Assembly: GCA_037447655.1 (NCBI GenBank)
Contig: JBBHKE010002722.1
Location: 1-64,000, forward strand
Reading direction: 5' to 3'
Length of the DNA stretch: 64,000 nt
Source of the DNA: Zygnema cylindricum
Taxonomy: Eukaryota > Streptophyta > Zygnematophyceae > Zygnematales > Zygnemataceae
Both the position numbers and the translations under genes were made by a program. Position 1 is the stretch's first letter; each line of letters begins with the position of its first letter. Of the stretch, positions 37,135-48,566 are shown one piece after another. The notes under the pieces are model-generated. The model was not told the origin of the DNA, made no database searches, and saw only the letters and a list, made by a program, of their open reading frames with translations.

Positions 37135-38018
37135 TGTTGAAAAGAGGTAATTAATAGTTCACTTCCCTATTTTAGTTTTGGTTTAAAGAAAGAGAGTGAG
37201 GATCAAAGGCGCGCCATGGCTGCCGCCATATTGAGAAAGTGGCAGTTTTTGAAGTAAAAGGTATTTTACTAAAATGATGCCTAAGTCTAGATTTAAACCT
37301 GCGACCTCTAGAATCTCTATAGCCTAACGCCTTAACCATTAAGACGTTACGAAACGATACACGGGTTTCATAAATACATAAACATTAACGCAACAGCTAA
37401 TTAACTGCAGACTAACTAAAAGGAGCAATTCCTGCAAGTACGCGAATCTGAACTGTGTAAAATATGTTTTGATCGGACGGCCGGCATTATACCCGCCACG
37501 CGAAGTGAGTTTTTGGCGGCATACGGAGATAGCGTCACGCGGTGCCACGTGGCGCCACATTATTTGATACCGGAGAAGATGGGAGGAGGAACCATGGCTT
37601 CCGATTTGACATGTGTCACCTTGTATACCTTGTCGTACAATGGTCGTACAATAAGTACATCGCCCATTGTACCTTCTTGTACTATATAGTGTTCCTATTG
37701 GACTAGGGTTTAGTAGAAGGTAGTCGTGAGTAGGCAGACCTAGACTTAGTAATATTTAGGTACCTCTCTCTCTAAGAGAGCTTGTAACAATAAAGGTCAT
37801 ATTTGACCAGCCATAACTTACTGCACAGGGGAGCAAATTCAGTGATTCTTTTTGCGTTTGACTCAAGGGAGTCTTCTCCTCACAGGGGTGAGATTGGTCA
37901 TAATATTTGTGTGCCTGGGCGGCGGTTATTCAGCGGGAAAGTAGAAGGGGCAAATATTATCCTACAGGCTTTACATAGGCTGCTCATTCTGTGGGTGAAT
38001 GGAGACCACATAATTTCA
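37135..38018 (+). repeat. 5' LTR of the plus-strand Copia element
   Basis: 884 bp; differs from the 3' LTR by a few percent, including a 4-base GTGA indel near 37360. Contains a tRNA-like antisense segment at about 37281-37352. Confidence 0.9.
37281..37352 (-). other. tRNA-like segment in the Copia LTR, antisense to the element
   Basis: On - the sequence TAATGGTTAAGGCGTTAGGC looks like a tRNA D arm with A box, and GCAGGTTTAAATC (GTAGGTTCAAATC in the 3' LTR, about 42612-42626) like a B box, about 35 nt apart. The stems do not fold into a clean cloverleaf. The unrelated LTR of the other Copia element has a similar antisense segment. Confidence 0.4.
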
Positions 38019-38031
38019 GGTTATGGGCCCA
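38019..38031 (+). other. Primer-binding site (half-tRNA initiator-Met type)
   Basis: GGTTATGGGCCCA immediately follows the 5' LTR and is fully complementary to the anticodon stem-loop UGGGCCCAUAACC of eukaryotic initiator tRNA-Met, not to a tRNA 3' end (which would begin TGG). The gag ATG (38023-38025) is inside it. Confidence 0.75.
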
Positions 38032-41000
38032 CCCTCTAGGGTGCCCATATTTGATGGATCAGACTTTCTTTATTGGGAAATGATGATGGAGGGATAACTA
38101 TTTGAGAAGCATCTATGGGGCATAGTGTTTAGACAAATTCGATGCCCACCTCCACCTGGGTTTGGAGGGACACGTTTTTCTGGCACCTCCTCCTCTATAT
38201 TTGGTAGAACAGCTGCCACCATCACCGAGGATGAAGATGAGGAAGGAGAGGAGATTGTCATGGAAGGAGAAAAGGGAGGAGTTGCAACTCAAGTGACACC
38301 TTTGCCGAAGGCGATGCCGGCAGCAACACCACCAAAAACGGCGACAAGGGTTCAGACCGAAAGATCAGAGTATGAAAAGTGGAACTACAAAGACAAGGTT
38401 GCTAAGCTCTTAATTCTTAAAAGTGTAGCAAAGGGCATTGCCATTCCCCTTATGCATGTCAAATCTTCATCTCAGATTTGGATATCACTAGTTAAGATAT
38501 ATAAGAGTGGATCATTGCAGCAACAACAGTTGGCCGAAAATAAGATTGCAGCTTATACTTATAAAGGAGGAAGTATGAATAATTATTGCAATGATTTAGG
38601 AGCATTATTTGGAGAGTTAGAGAGTGCAGGTAACTCATGGTCCGAGAGACAAAGAGTGAACACATTAATGATGAAACTACCTGAAGAGTATGAGAATATC
38701 ATTAACCGATTGCAGGACATGGGAGATAGCAATTGGAATTGGGATGACACAGTGGGAATGATTTTAGTGAAAGAAAGCACCATAAAGCTTAAGAGAGGGA
38801 GTCCAAGTGTTCAAGCATTGTCTGCAGGAGCTGATTGGCGGAAGCGTGATGAGGAGAGAGGGAAAGATCCCTATCGAAACTATGGTGGAAGAGGACAATG
38901 AGGTGGCAGATTTGACAGACAGGGGAGAGGAACTTCTCGAGGAGGATTATGTCACTTCTGCAAGAAATCGGGACACTATATGGCAGATTGTGTCAAACTT
39001 GCAGATCTTCGACAGAAAGATGGTCAAGGAACCTCAAGGGATGGAGGAAAGAAAAAGGCTTTCCTGACTCAAGTTCATGATGAGGAAGTGGAAGGAAAAA
39101 CTGAACCAGAAGAGGAGCTTGAGGAGCTTCTTCTTAATCCGAAAAACATTGAAAAGCATGTCGACATTCCACGGAGACAAAAGTGTGCTTTCGGAGGTAA
39201 GAGGGATCCACCCGAGGATGGGTGGATTATAGACTCAAGGGCTTCAACGCGTATGTGAAAAGTTAAGCGGTGGTTCACTAAACTGAGAAAGATCCCAACA
39301 GTTGAGATAGAGTACGGAGATGGTAGAGTAAAAACCACATGTCTTGTTGGAACTGTGGACTTAAAGGTTATAGTTGATGGAAAGGCCTCAATTGTAACAC
39401 TCTCAGACGTTCTTTACATTCCACAGCTTAGCAAGAACCTAGTCTCAACAGCAGTCCTAGATGAAAAGGAGTTTGAAACAGGAACTAGGAAAGGAATCTT
39501 CACAGCAAGCTTTGATAATGAGGTTTATTTCATAGCTGAGAAGGGCAGTCAAGGAATGTTCAGAATTGTTCTTTGCAATGAAAAAAGTGTTCTCTACTCG
39601 TGTGCAAGTGAGATGATGTTTTGGCATAAAAGGTTGGGGCATGTGCATCTAGATAGATTAAAGAAAATGAAGAAAAAGGGAATAGTGGAGGGTATTACTT
39701 TTGAGGATGATGAGACCTTTGATGATTGTAGTGGATGTGCCCAAGGGAAGATTCATGGACTTCCATTTCCAAAGGCAACCACATTTAGGAGAGAGAAAGT
39801 ATTAGATCTAGTTCACATTGATGTTTGGGGACCTGCTAGGTATGCTTCACATGGGGGGAAGAGATGGATGTTAACCATCACAGATGATTAGTCTACATAC
39901 ACGAAGGTATACTTTCTCAGACATAAGTCAGAGGTATTAAGATGTTTCAAAGAGTATAAAGTATGGAGTGAAAAACTACATGAAACCTCAATAAAAGAAA
40001 TAAGAAGTGATAATGGGAAAGAATACACCTCAAGGGAATTTGAAGAATATCTTAAAGAAGAAGGAATTCATCATGAGAAAACTGTTCCCTATAATCTGGA
40101 ACAAAATGGAGTAGCAGAAAGAGTGAATAGAACTTTAGGAGATATGTTCAGAAGTACGTTAACTGATAAGAGGATAGGGTTGCAGTTTTGGGCGGAGTCT
40201 ATGAACTATGATAATTTCATCAAAAATAGTGTCCTAACTTCAGCAAATAAGGAGGAAACTCCGTATGAGAAGTGGACAGAAAGAAAGCCTGATTTGTCTA
40301 GTTTGAGAGTGTTCAGTAGTCAAGTCTACAGTTTGGATTCCGATAAGACTAAATGGAAGTTAGAGGGGAGAGGGAAGCCAGGATATCTTATAGGATATGA
40401 TGAGAGCACAAAAGGATACCGAGTGTATGATTGAAAAAGAGAGATATAATTCTGGTAAAACACATAGTGGTGATGAATGAAGAGAAGTCCATTGATCCAT
40501 TCAAATATAATAAGGAAGTCAAAATCAGATTTGAAACGGATCAGTTTTCTGACTTTGACTTTAAAAATGAAGAGGAGGAAGAGGGAGAAAAAGAAAAATC
40601 TGCAGATTTACCAAAGGAGAAGGAGGAAAGGACAACATCCGAGGCAACGCCACAAAACGAAATGGAATCCGATGAGGAACTTGATGAGACACCGGAATTG
40701 GAAGATGGGGGAGCTAAAAATCTCCCAAAACAAAACACAAGGATGCCTTCCATACCGGCGTCCGATTTTGAAGGGGGAAGAAGAAGTAGTAAACGACTTC
40801 AAGAAAGACAAGTAAATAACCAACTCACAAAGATGTCTCACCCAAATGAACCTCAAACATACTTAGAGGCCATAAACACTCCAGAAAGTAGCCGATGGAT
40901 CACAACTATAAATGAAGAAATGGCCTCTATCATGGAAGCCAATACATGGGAGTTGGTTGATTGTCCACCGGACCGAAAACCGATCGGATGTAAGTGGGTG

Positions 41001-42443
41001 TTTAAACTTTAATTAAACCCGGATGATACCATTGAGAGGTACAAAGCTAGGTTAGTTGCAAAAGGTTATACTTAGAAAGAGGGGATAGACTACGAAGAAA
41101 CCTTTGCACCTGTAGTCAGATTTCCTTCTGTTAGAATCATTTTAACATTCTTGTATAGCTGCAGCGGAAGATATGGAAATCCACCAGATGGATATTAAAA
41201 CGGCCTTTTTGCACGGAGAGTTGGAAGAAGAAATTTAAATGAGGCAACCGGAAGGATTCGTGGAAAGTGGGGAAGAAAACAAAGTTTGCAAACTGATAAA
41301 ATCACTCTATGGGCTTAAGCAAGCCCCGCAACTGTGGAATATAAAGCTCGACGAATTTCTGATCCGTTTGGGGTATATTAGAATTAGTTCAGATCACTCT
41401 ATATATTTATTTGAGGATAAGAATAGAGTGATATTTATTGCTATTTATGTGGATGATTTGTTGGTCTTAAGCAAGTCCTTAGATAAAATTAACAAACTAA
41501 AACGGGATCTTAGAAGTAGTTTTGATATGAAAGATCTTGGCGAAGCAAAGTACATTTTGGGAATTCAGATGGAGAGAGATAGAGGGAATAGAATTATAAG
41601 ACTCACTCAAAAAGAAGCAATCGGTAATATGCTAGAAAAATTTCAAATGGAGAAAGCATACGGATGTACTACTCCCATGGATTTGAAGAGAGTGAGTGAG
41701 GGGAGTGAAGAGGGAGGAATATTGATCATTAATGATGAGATGGATGAGATAGAAAGAAAACTTATGGAAAATATCCCTTATCGGCAGATTGTAGGCAGTT
41801 TAATTCATTTTATGAATTGTACCCGTCCAGATATAGCTGCAGCTGTAGGTGTCTTTAGTATAAATCTAAATGAACCAAGAAAGAGAGACTGGGAGGTTGC
41901 CAAAAGGGTGATGAGGTATCAGGTTGGGACAAAGGAATTATGGTTGCATTAGGGAGGGGAGCACAGTGACATCACCACTTGGAGTGATGCCAGTTATGGA
42001 GATGTGCCTTTAAGGAGGTGTACGACTGGATAGGTGTTGCAAAATTGGATCCAGTGCATGTTGTTGGAGTAGCAAGCAACAAAAAGTAGTTGCTCAGTCC
42101 ACTATGGAGGTTGAATACATGGTTTCCTGTGCTGCCACCAAAGAATTAATGTGGGTTAAATCTCTTCTAGAAGAACTTGGGTTCATGAAGTCTGGAACTC
42201 AAAATGATTTTTTGTGATAATCAAGTTGCTATCTCTATTGTAGCAAATCCGAATCATCACTTCAAAGCTAAGCATATGGATATTAGACTAAGCTTTGTCA
42301 AAGAGAAGGTATAAAATAAAATTATTAAACTGGTTCATAAAACTGATAGAGAAATGATTGCAGACACGATGACAAAAGCAGTGCCTTCCCCTAAGTTGAT
42401 TTATTGTAGAGAAAACTGTGGATTAAAATTGAAAAGTGACTAG
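38023..42443 (+). pseudogene. Copia gag-pol polyprotein, multiple stops
   Basis: Gag starts ATGGGCCCACCC and reads VPIFDGSDFLYWE, then QIRCPPPPGFGG and the gag body to about 38900; the CCHC knuckle CHFCKKSGHYMADC is at about 38950-38990 in another frame. Protease: WIIDSRAS at about 39222, where the catalytic D-[ST]-G has Gly replaced by Arg. Integrase: HKRLGHVHLDRL...CSGCAQGK zinc part (39624-39750), then VHIDVWGP, IRSDNGKEYTS and QNGVAERVNR, the D, D and E sites (39812-40130). RT: GCKWVFKL (about 40988), MDIKTAFLHGELEEE (41190), IYVDDLL (41444). RNase H: STMEVEYMVSC (about 42100). Stops include those at 38088, 39256, 39889, 40432, 41010, 41072, 41236, 41950. Nonfunctional, but the order is intact and integrase and RT motifs are well kept. 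Confidence 0.85.
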
Positions 42444-42456
42444 GAATTAAGGGGAG

Positions 42457-43344
42457 TGTTGAAAAGAGGTAATTAATAGTTCACTTCCCTATTTTAGTTT
42501 TGGTTTAAAGAAAGAGAGTGAGGATCAAAGGCGCGCCATGGCTGCCGCCATATTGAGAGAGTGGCAGTTTTTGAAGTAAAGGGTATTTTACTAAATTGAA
42601 GCCTTAGTCTAGATTTGAACCTACCACCTCTAGAATCTCTATAGCCTAACGCCTTAACCATTAAGGCGTTACGAAATGATACACGTGACGGGTTTCATAA
42701 ATACATAAACATTAACGCAACAGCTAATTAACAGCAGACTAACCAAAAGGAGCAATTCCTGCATGTACGCGAATCTGAACTGTGTAAAATATGTTTTCAT
42801 CGGACGGCCGGCATAATACCCGCCACGCGAAGTGAGCTTTTGGCGGCATACGGAGATAGCGTCACGCGGTGCCACGTGGCGCCACATTATTGATACCGGA
42901 GAAGATGGGAGGAGAAACCATGGCTTCCGATTTGACAGGTGTCACCTTGTATACCTTGTCGTACAATAGTGGTAGAATAAGTACATCGCCCATTGTACCT
43001 TCTTGTACTATATAGTGTTCCTATTGGACTAGGGTTTAGTAGTAGGTAGTCGTGAGTAGGCAGACCTAGACTTAGTAATATATAGGTACCTCTCTCTCTA
43101 AGATAGCTTGTAACTATAAAGGTCATCTTTGACCAGCCATAACTTACTGCTCAGGGGAGCAAATTCAGTGATTCTTTTTGCGTTTGACTCAGGGGAGTCT
43201 AGTCCTCACAGAGGTGAGATTGGTCAGAGTATTTGTGTGCCTGGGCGGTGCTTATTCAGCGGGAAAGTAGAAAGGGTAAATATTATCCTAGAGGCTTTAC
43301 ATAGGCTGCTCATTCTGTGGGTCAATGAAGACCACATAATTTCA
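42457..43344 (+). repeat. 3' LTR of the plus-strand Copia element
   Basis: 888 bp, starts TGTTGAAAAG right after the polypurine tract, ends ...ACATAATTTCA, followed by the CTACC target duplication and the continuation of MITE B. Confidence 0.9.
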
Positions 43345-43639
43345 CTACCGTACAAAATAGCGTAAAAAACGAAAGTACAACAAGATCTACATAGTGTAGA
43401 GTACGGTCGATATCAGACCGTACATAAATGTACCTTTTCAATTGAAATATTTACAAAAAATGAATTAAATCAGATGCGCACACATAAGAACGTGCGCTCA
43501 AAAAACGCAATTAGTCTGACACGTAAATTAGTCTGACATGTACGGATATTTTAAATTCGTGACGGCTTACGATTTCTTATATTTTGTACGAACACCTATG
43601 TTAATGTATACCATCGTACGGATAACATTTCATTTTTGC

Positions 43640-44550
43640 TAGTGTTGTGTATCGGTAAAGATTTGCTGATAACCGATATGTACCTTTTTTCGGGTACCTG
43701 ATAATCGATATATTGGTACGATATATCCCTATCGGTATTATCGCAGATAAATGCCCAATGTTTATCGGTTTTATCGGCGATAACACTGATATCGATAGCT
43801 ATCGGCGATAATTTTACGGACCGTACATATAAATGTACGGCTAGTACACTTAATTATACGTGTTATTCCCAAGACGCGCCCTTCTAACAACCCCTATCTA
43901 GTGAGGTGTACCAATCAGATCGCACAAAAAGTACAGTAGCCGCCATGAAAACTGTACGGTTTTGGTACGGATCCAGTAAAAACGATGTACCTCTCACATC
44001 CGACGCCATGGCTTTGTCTCATTATTCTTTGGGATCCACTGAGGACCTGCCACGTGTGAATCTGTTGGCATTTTGACATAAGCTGCCAAAAGAGCCATTC
44101 CGGGATGCCGGCACTCACGTGGCCGTCCGCTCGTATTCTCTCATTCTAAGTTGTCCGTTCGATTTCAGCCGCGTGCAGAATGTTATTTTGCGTCTGTTGT
44201 ACTTTTACCGTTCCATGTTCACCAGTTTGTCGATACAATTCCGTAAGTCGCCGTAAAATTCGTGTTCAGTTAACTGGCCAACTTTTATGTGCTGCGCTGT
44301 TCGTAATAAATCGCAGTTAAACAGAGACGGAACAGATTCGTATACGTGGCGTTCCACACTATATAAAGTAAGTAATATAATACAGTATGTTATAAAGTAA
44401 TATTGTCTGCATACTATATATTTTTAAGTTATCGCCGATATGGAATTTGTTGGTCTCGGACCGATATATCGGGACCTCTGACCGTTCGATAACCGATAAC
44501 TATCGGTATCGGTGTTATCGCGATAAATATTTTACCGATACACAACACTA
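43640..44550. mobile_element. Second non-autonomous hAT element, nested in MITE B
   Basis: TAGTGTTGTGTATCGGTAAA at 43640, inverted as TTTACCGATACACAACACTA at 44550. The 8-bp TSD is ATTTTTGC (43632-43639) and ATTTTTGT (44551-44558), one mismatch; the intact site CATTTTTGCTGTTCCC is in the copy at about 14089. Subterminal zones are rich in TATCGG/CCGATA words. 911 bp, no gene. Confidence 0.9.
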
Positions 44551-44716
44551 ATTTTTGTTGTTCCCAAATTAACATTAAACTGAAATTACAATACACCTTT
44601 TAAAAAAAAATACAAATTCTTAATTAGCATCAATTACGGTAAATTACCTTCAACACTATTTAAACTTTTACACTAATAATGATTCGCGGTGTAGCGATTG
44701 GCGGTTTACTTCTCTG

Positions 44717-45297
44717 ATAGCCTATTCCCACCGGAAAAAAAATTTATGCAACAGACGTTCAAATAATGTACGGCTTTCCGAGCACCGACTTTGTAGATTT
44801 CGGAAGTTCTCGGAAAACCGTACAAACGAACTTCCTCAAAATATTGTCGGATATAGAAGTAGGGTAAAAGTTGCGTCTTTCTGTGAAACAGGCCAACGGT
44901 AACCCAAAAAGCTGACTAAGCAAAAACAGCTTCCGAACGGCTATTTCGTTGTTCCCTCGCGAAAAACAGTCCAACCTAAACCCTAAAAGTTTGAAAATTT
45001 GCAGGTTTGTTTTCGCGCCTATGTTTTATGACGTCGAAGCATGTGACGTGTCACAAAACACCTTCAATCGGAGTTTCGTGCCAAAACACCTTCAATCGGA
45101 GTTTCGTGCCAAAACACCTTCAATCGGAGTTTCGTGCCAAAATATTGATGTGAACAAGACCCGTTTTCCTATGACTTTTCGGAAAATCATCGGAATGGGC
45201 AAAAAGTTACAAATGCTCCGGTGGGTATAGGCTATGACACTTCAGAGTAGTGGCTTTTGGGTTTTGACACTTCTGAGAGGGTTACGGAGTCGGACGT
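44717..45297. other. Gene-free stretch with a 28-bp tandem repeat (three copies, 45058-45142)
   Basis: The unit CACCTTCAATCGGAGTTTCG (plus TGCCAAAA) is repeated three times almost without change at 45058-45142. The surrounding 0.6 kb shows no gene. Confidence 0.8.
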
Positions 45298-46073
45298 CTT
45301 AGGCTGCGGCCCCATGTGGCTAAGTTCGGGTTTTTTTCTGTCGTTTTCCTATATAACTTAGCGCCGTACTGCCTAAGTTGCGACCGTACGAAGAAATTGC
45401 AAATTTGTAGAGTACAATTTGCGTCATTCTTGAACTTAGGATGTACGAAAATTTGTCGTGTTGCGTTTTTTCGACCCACTGTCACGTCATTTTCAAAATT
45501 AGCATAAAACACATCGGCAATGTGTTTTAAGCTAAGCAAATCCGTCTACACCAATCTGAAAATATATTCCCACGTGTGAAAAGATTTTATAAGTTTTTGA
45601 CGACAAAAAAAAGTACAGGGTTTGTTTGTTTTTGTCGGCTTGCATGTTGTACGGTTCTTTTTTTGCAAGGGTCTCGACGCTGCAGTGTCATTTCACGCAA
45701 AGTTGAAAAATCTGCGAAGTAATGGCGGCCGGACGGGAGAGGTTTACGCAAAGGCATTTTGCACAGCCACGGGTGCAAGGCTCTACGTCAACGATGTCAC
45801 GCAAAGACACGCGACATACCAAATCCGCAAATCGTTTCAAAAATTACGATGTGTCTTGCGACGCTTCAAAAAGTTTCAAAAAAATATGGTGCGTCATCAC
45901 AAATTGTATACGGTGACAGCCGTCACGGGCGTTGTCGACGTATACAATTGTCACAAACTTAAGTAACAATTTCGAATGAACACATAGAGACACTTGAAAT
46001 CCGGGTCCGCCGGATCCGCGCTAAAATACAAAGTAAGTACGCTGAGTTACAACTACATGGGGCCGCAGCCTTA
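45298..46073. mobile_element. Harbinger-like MITE with TTA target
   Basis: TTAGGCTGCGGCCCCATGTG at the left, inverted CATGGGGCCGCAGCCTTA at the right; TTA duplicated (about 45299-45301 and 46071-46073). About 770 bp. The open frames inside (45622-45966) overlap in all frames and show no domain. Confidence 0.75.
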
Positions 46074-46779
46074 GAGCGTTGTTCCATTAGGCGGTCTCAG
46101 TAAACGTCGAAAATTCGTTTACTGAAGAGACCGTTCCATTGTGTCGGGTCAGTAACCGACATTTTTTTTGCGTAGCACAGTTTGATTGGTCCACGTAGTA
46201 GATAAATGTGATTCTGGTAATCTCTACAGAATCTCGAACAGCATTTTGTGACCACACATTTTTACCAACGAAGGTAAAAAGTGACTCGTACGACTTATTG
46301 AATATAATCTGTACGGACGGACGAAACTTAAAATTTGTAAAAACGTACGAAAATGTCATAATGGTTAGTGGATGGCGACAGACGCGTGAAACAATATCCT
46401 CCGTCAAATATTTTTTTGCGGCTTCCGGTGGCCTCGCATCCTCCCTGGCGGAAGGCACTTGTCATGTGAGACGTGTACCAACCTGGTCGCGCGTTCGTCG
46501 TGGATATTTGTTTACTTTTCCACGAGGCACAATGCAATTCGTTCAGGCGCTGGGAATTGACGTACTCGGGGTCACTTGTTGCGAACTGAAAGTGTCAGAC
46601 GATGTCATATCCGACTATGCATCCGACGGTCCACATTAACGCCCATAATAAACATGGAGAATCAAATCCCTCATTCAGTAGCCTTATTTTTCTGACATTT
46701 TTTTTTGGTACGGCACTGTACGAAACAGTACGGCTTTAAGTAAACAACGTCATTTTTCCCTAATGGAACCTTGCCCTTA
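46071..46779. mobile_element. Harbinger-like MITE sharing a TTA with its neighbour
   Basis: TTAGAGCGTTGTTCCATTAG at 46071 and, inverted, GGTTCCATTAGGG ... TTA ending near 46779. The TIR core GTTCCATTAGG resembles the element at 34408 (GTTCCATCAGG), so they are one family. It begins exactly where the previous element ends. A 143-codon frame (46208-46639) has no recognised domain. Confidence 0.6.
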
Positions 46780-47497
46780 ACTTCTGGGCTGCTTCCTTTC
46801 CTAGTTTCCTTGGTCGTACGATTTGAATGACCGCCGTGCAGTCAGCCTGCCACATCGGCAGGAAACTGCCAGTACAGGTACAGTACCATTAAAAATGTGT
46901 ACGGTGTCGTAGAATTTGTTGTAGTACAAGGCTCAGTACACGGAACCGCCTGTTCACATATGTGACATGTCAGAAATATAGCCTGTACGTGGTCGATGCT
47001 GCACGTACGAAACATTAATTCCGCAGAGCTCTACGATCGTTTTCTGTTCTGTTCGTAGCACTAGAAAAACCGGGTCGACTACGTACATTGGGTAAATTGC
47101 GGCGAAAATAGTAAAAAAAAAAAAAAAAGGCGAACCCACCAATTAATATCCGAACCAAAACACTTCAGTACTGTTGCGTAGCGGCGCACGGTGTCAGGCG
47201 ATATTATCGGAAACAAAGATGAGGATGTAAATCTGCAACCCTAAAGCCGCGAACGGGAAATGCCGACACGCCCATCGTTACTAAAGTCAAAACGTATTTC
47301 GGGCAGTCAAAAGCGTTTAACTCTGTGATGGACCCATAGATGTCCCATGCGCATAACACGCACGGATTAAACTAACGATTACTATGTAACGTGCGCATCA
47401 AACGATTTCGGAATTTTTCAAATTCGTACCTTAATTTGACTTTCAAATCTCAAAATTTTTAAATATTCAATACCCTAAAAAAATGAAAAGTTAAATG
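46780..47497. other. Gene-free stretch
   Basis: Unique-looking sequence with a 16-base A run at about 47110 and many GTAC words; no gene or repeat structure found. Confidence 0.35.
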
Positions 47498-47537
47498 AAC
47501 TAGCAGCGAGCGGCGGAATTTACGGCGTCTCCAACGG

Positions 47538-47740
47538 TACACCTTGAATCGTTATTAGACTTATTGTACTCTATATCGGCGCCCCAAAATTTTGACACTG
47601 ATACCTTAAATAAAATAAATTATCCTATTTAAGGACGTGGACCATAATCTGCCACGTTTCCGGCACTAAACTAGCATCAATGACACTAATTAATTTTTGA
47701 CACTAATAATTTCTTTAGTCTAATAACGATTCACGGTGTA
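47538..47740. mobile_element. Family D MITE, about 203 bp
   Basis: TACACCTTGAATCGTTATTA ... CGATTCACGGTGTA with the GTGGACCATAATCTGCCACG block; TA target inside the family E repeat. Confidence 0.8.
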
Positions 47741-48027
47741 GCTTCCTTCTAAAGACGAAGTGGAGGACAGATAAAAATATGCGCACGCAAATGAAGCAAA
47801 ATGGCTCAAGGAAGCCGCTGTTGGAGACGCCATAAATTCCGCCGCTCGCCGCTAGTTCGTTGCAACGAACTAGCGGCGAACAAAATAGCGACGAGCGGCG
47901 AAATTTAGGGCGTCTCTAAAAATTTCAACGAATTAGTGGCGAGCGGCGGAATTTAGGGCGTCTCTAAAAAGTTCAACGAATTAGCGGTGAGCAACGGAAT
48001 TTATGGCGTCCCTAAAAAGCAGCGAAC

Positions 48028-48566
48028 TACACCGCGAATCGTTATTAGTGTCAAAGTCACTAATTTGGGTTCTAAAAAAATTGATTTTTTTTTCAAATAG
48101 GATAACTGATTTTATTTTTTCCTTGACGTTAATTAAGGTACCGTACAAAATAAAGTAAAGCCCAAAGTACAATAAAATATAAATAGTGTGGTGTACGGTC
48201 GATGTCATACCGTACATAACTATACCTTTTCAAGTGAAAATCTAAAAAAAATGAATTAAATCACACGCGCACGCATAGGAACGTGCGCTCAAAAAAGCGG
48301 GATTCGTCTGACACGTAAATTATTATAGCAAGTACGATATTTGAAATTCGCAATGGCGTACAATTTATAATATTTTGTACGGGTAAACATATTAAGGTAT
48401 ATAATCGTACGGAGAATATTCCATATTTCATGTTTCTAAATTAGCATAAACGCCGAAATTATAATACACATTTTTTTTTTATTTTCAAATTATTAAATAG
48501 CATCAATTACGGTCATTTTTCTTCAACACTATTTAAACTTTGACACTAATAACGATTCGCGGTGTA
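48028..48566. mobile_element. Family B MITE, 539 bp
   Basis: TACACCGCGAATCGTTATTA at 48028, inverted at 48566; interior as at 13694-14234. It sits at TA inside a family E unit that resumes immediately after it (GTGGCGGAATTTATGG). Confidence 0.88.

Larger units (their letters stand above)
37135..43344 (+). mobile_element. Ty1/Copia LTR retrotransposon, near full length, coding region decayed
   Basis: LTRs 37135-38018 and 42457-43344, interior 4438 bp. Ends TGTTGAAAAG...TAATTTCA. Primer-binding site GGTTATGGGCCCA (38019-38031); polypurine tract AATTAAGGGGAG directly before the 3' LTR. Flanks GTACC (37130-37134) and CTACC (43345-43349) form a 5-bp TSD with one mismatch, and the uninterrupted site GGTACCGTACAAAATA is seen in the family B copy at about 48138-48153. 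The gene order (protease, integrase, RT, RNase H) is that of Copia. It is a relative of the minus-strand element at 1939-6229, sharing gag, PBS and polypurine tract but having different LTRs. Confidence 0.92.
37019..44693. mobile_element. Family B MITE inserted at TA in MITE A, split by Copia and a second hAT
   Basis: TACACCGCGAATCGTTATTA at 37019 and, inverted, AATGATTCGCGGTGTA ending 44693. Own sequence: 37019-37134, 43345-43639 and 44551-44693, which joined align with 13694-14234 and 48028-48566. TA is duplicated (37019-37020, 44692-44693). Confidence 0.9.
36475..44708. mobile_element. Family A MITE inserted at the terminal TA of the hAT element, split by nested insertions
   Basis: The left end is TACACCGCCAATCGC at 36475. 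The MITE body runs to 37018 (ends ...AACCTCTACGGTAA) and resumes after the nested block as GCGATTGGCGGTT (44694-44706) plus TA (44707-44708). One TIR base is mutated (GGCGGTTTA for GGCGGTGTA). The interior is the same as 49622-50182. Confidence 0.9.

Noticed and set aside
45622-45966. Three overlapping frames in one 0.35-kb stretch as possible genes
   Set aside because: All three frames are open together inside a MITE with TTA ends; no domain seen.
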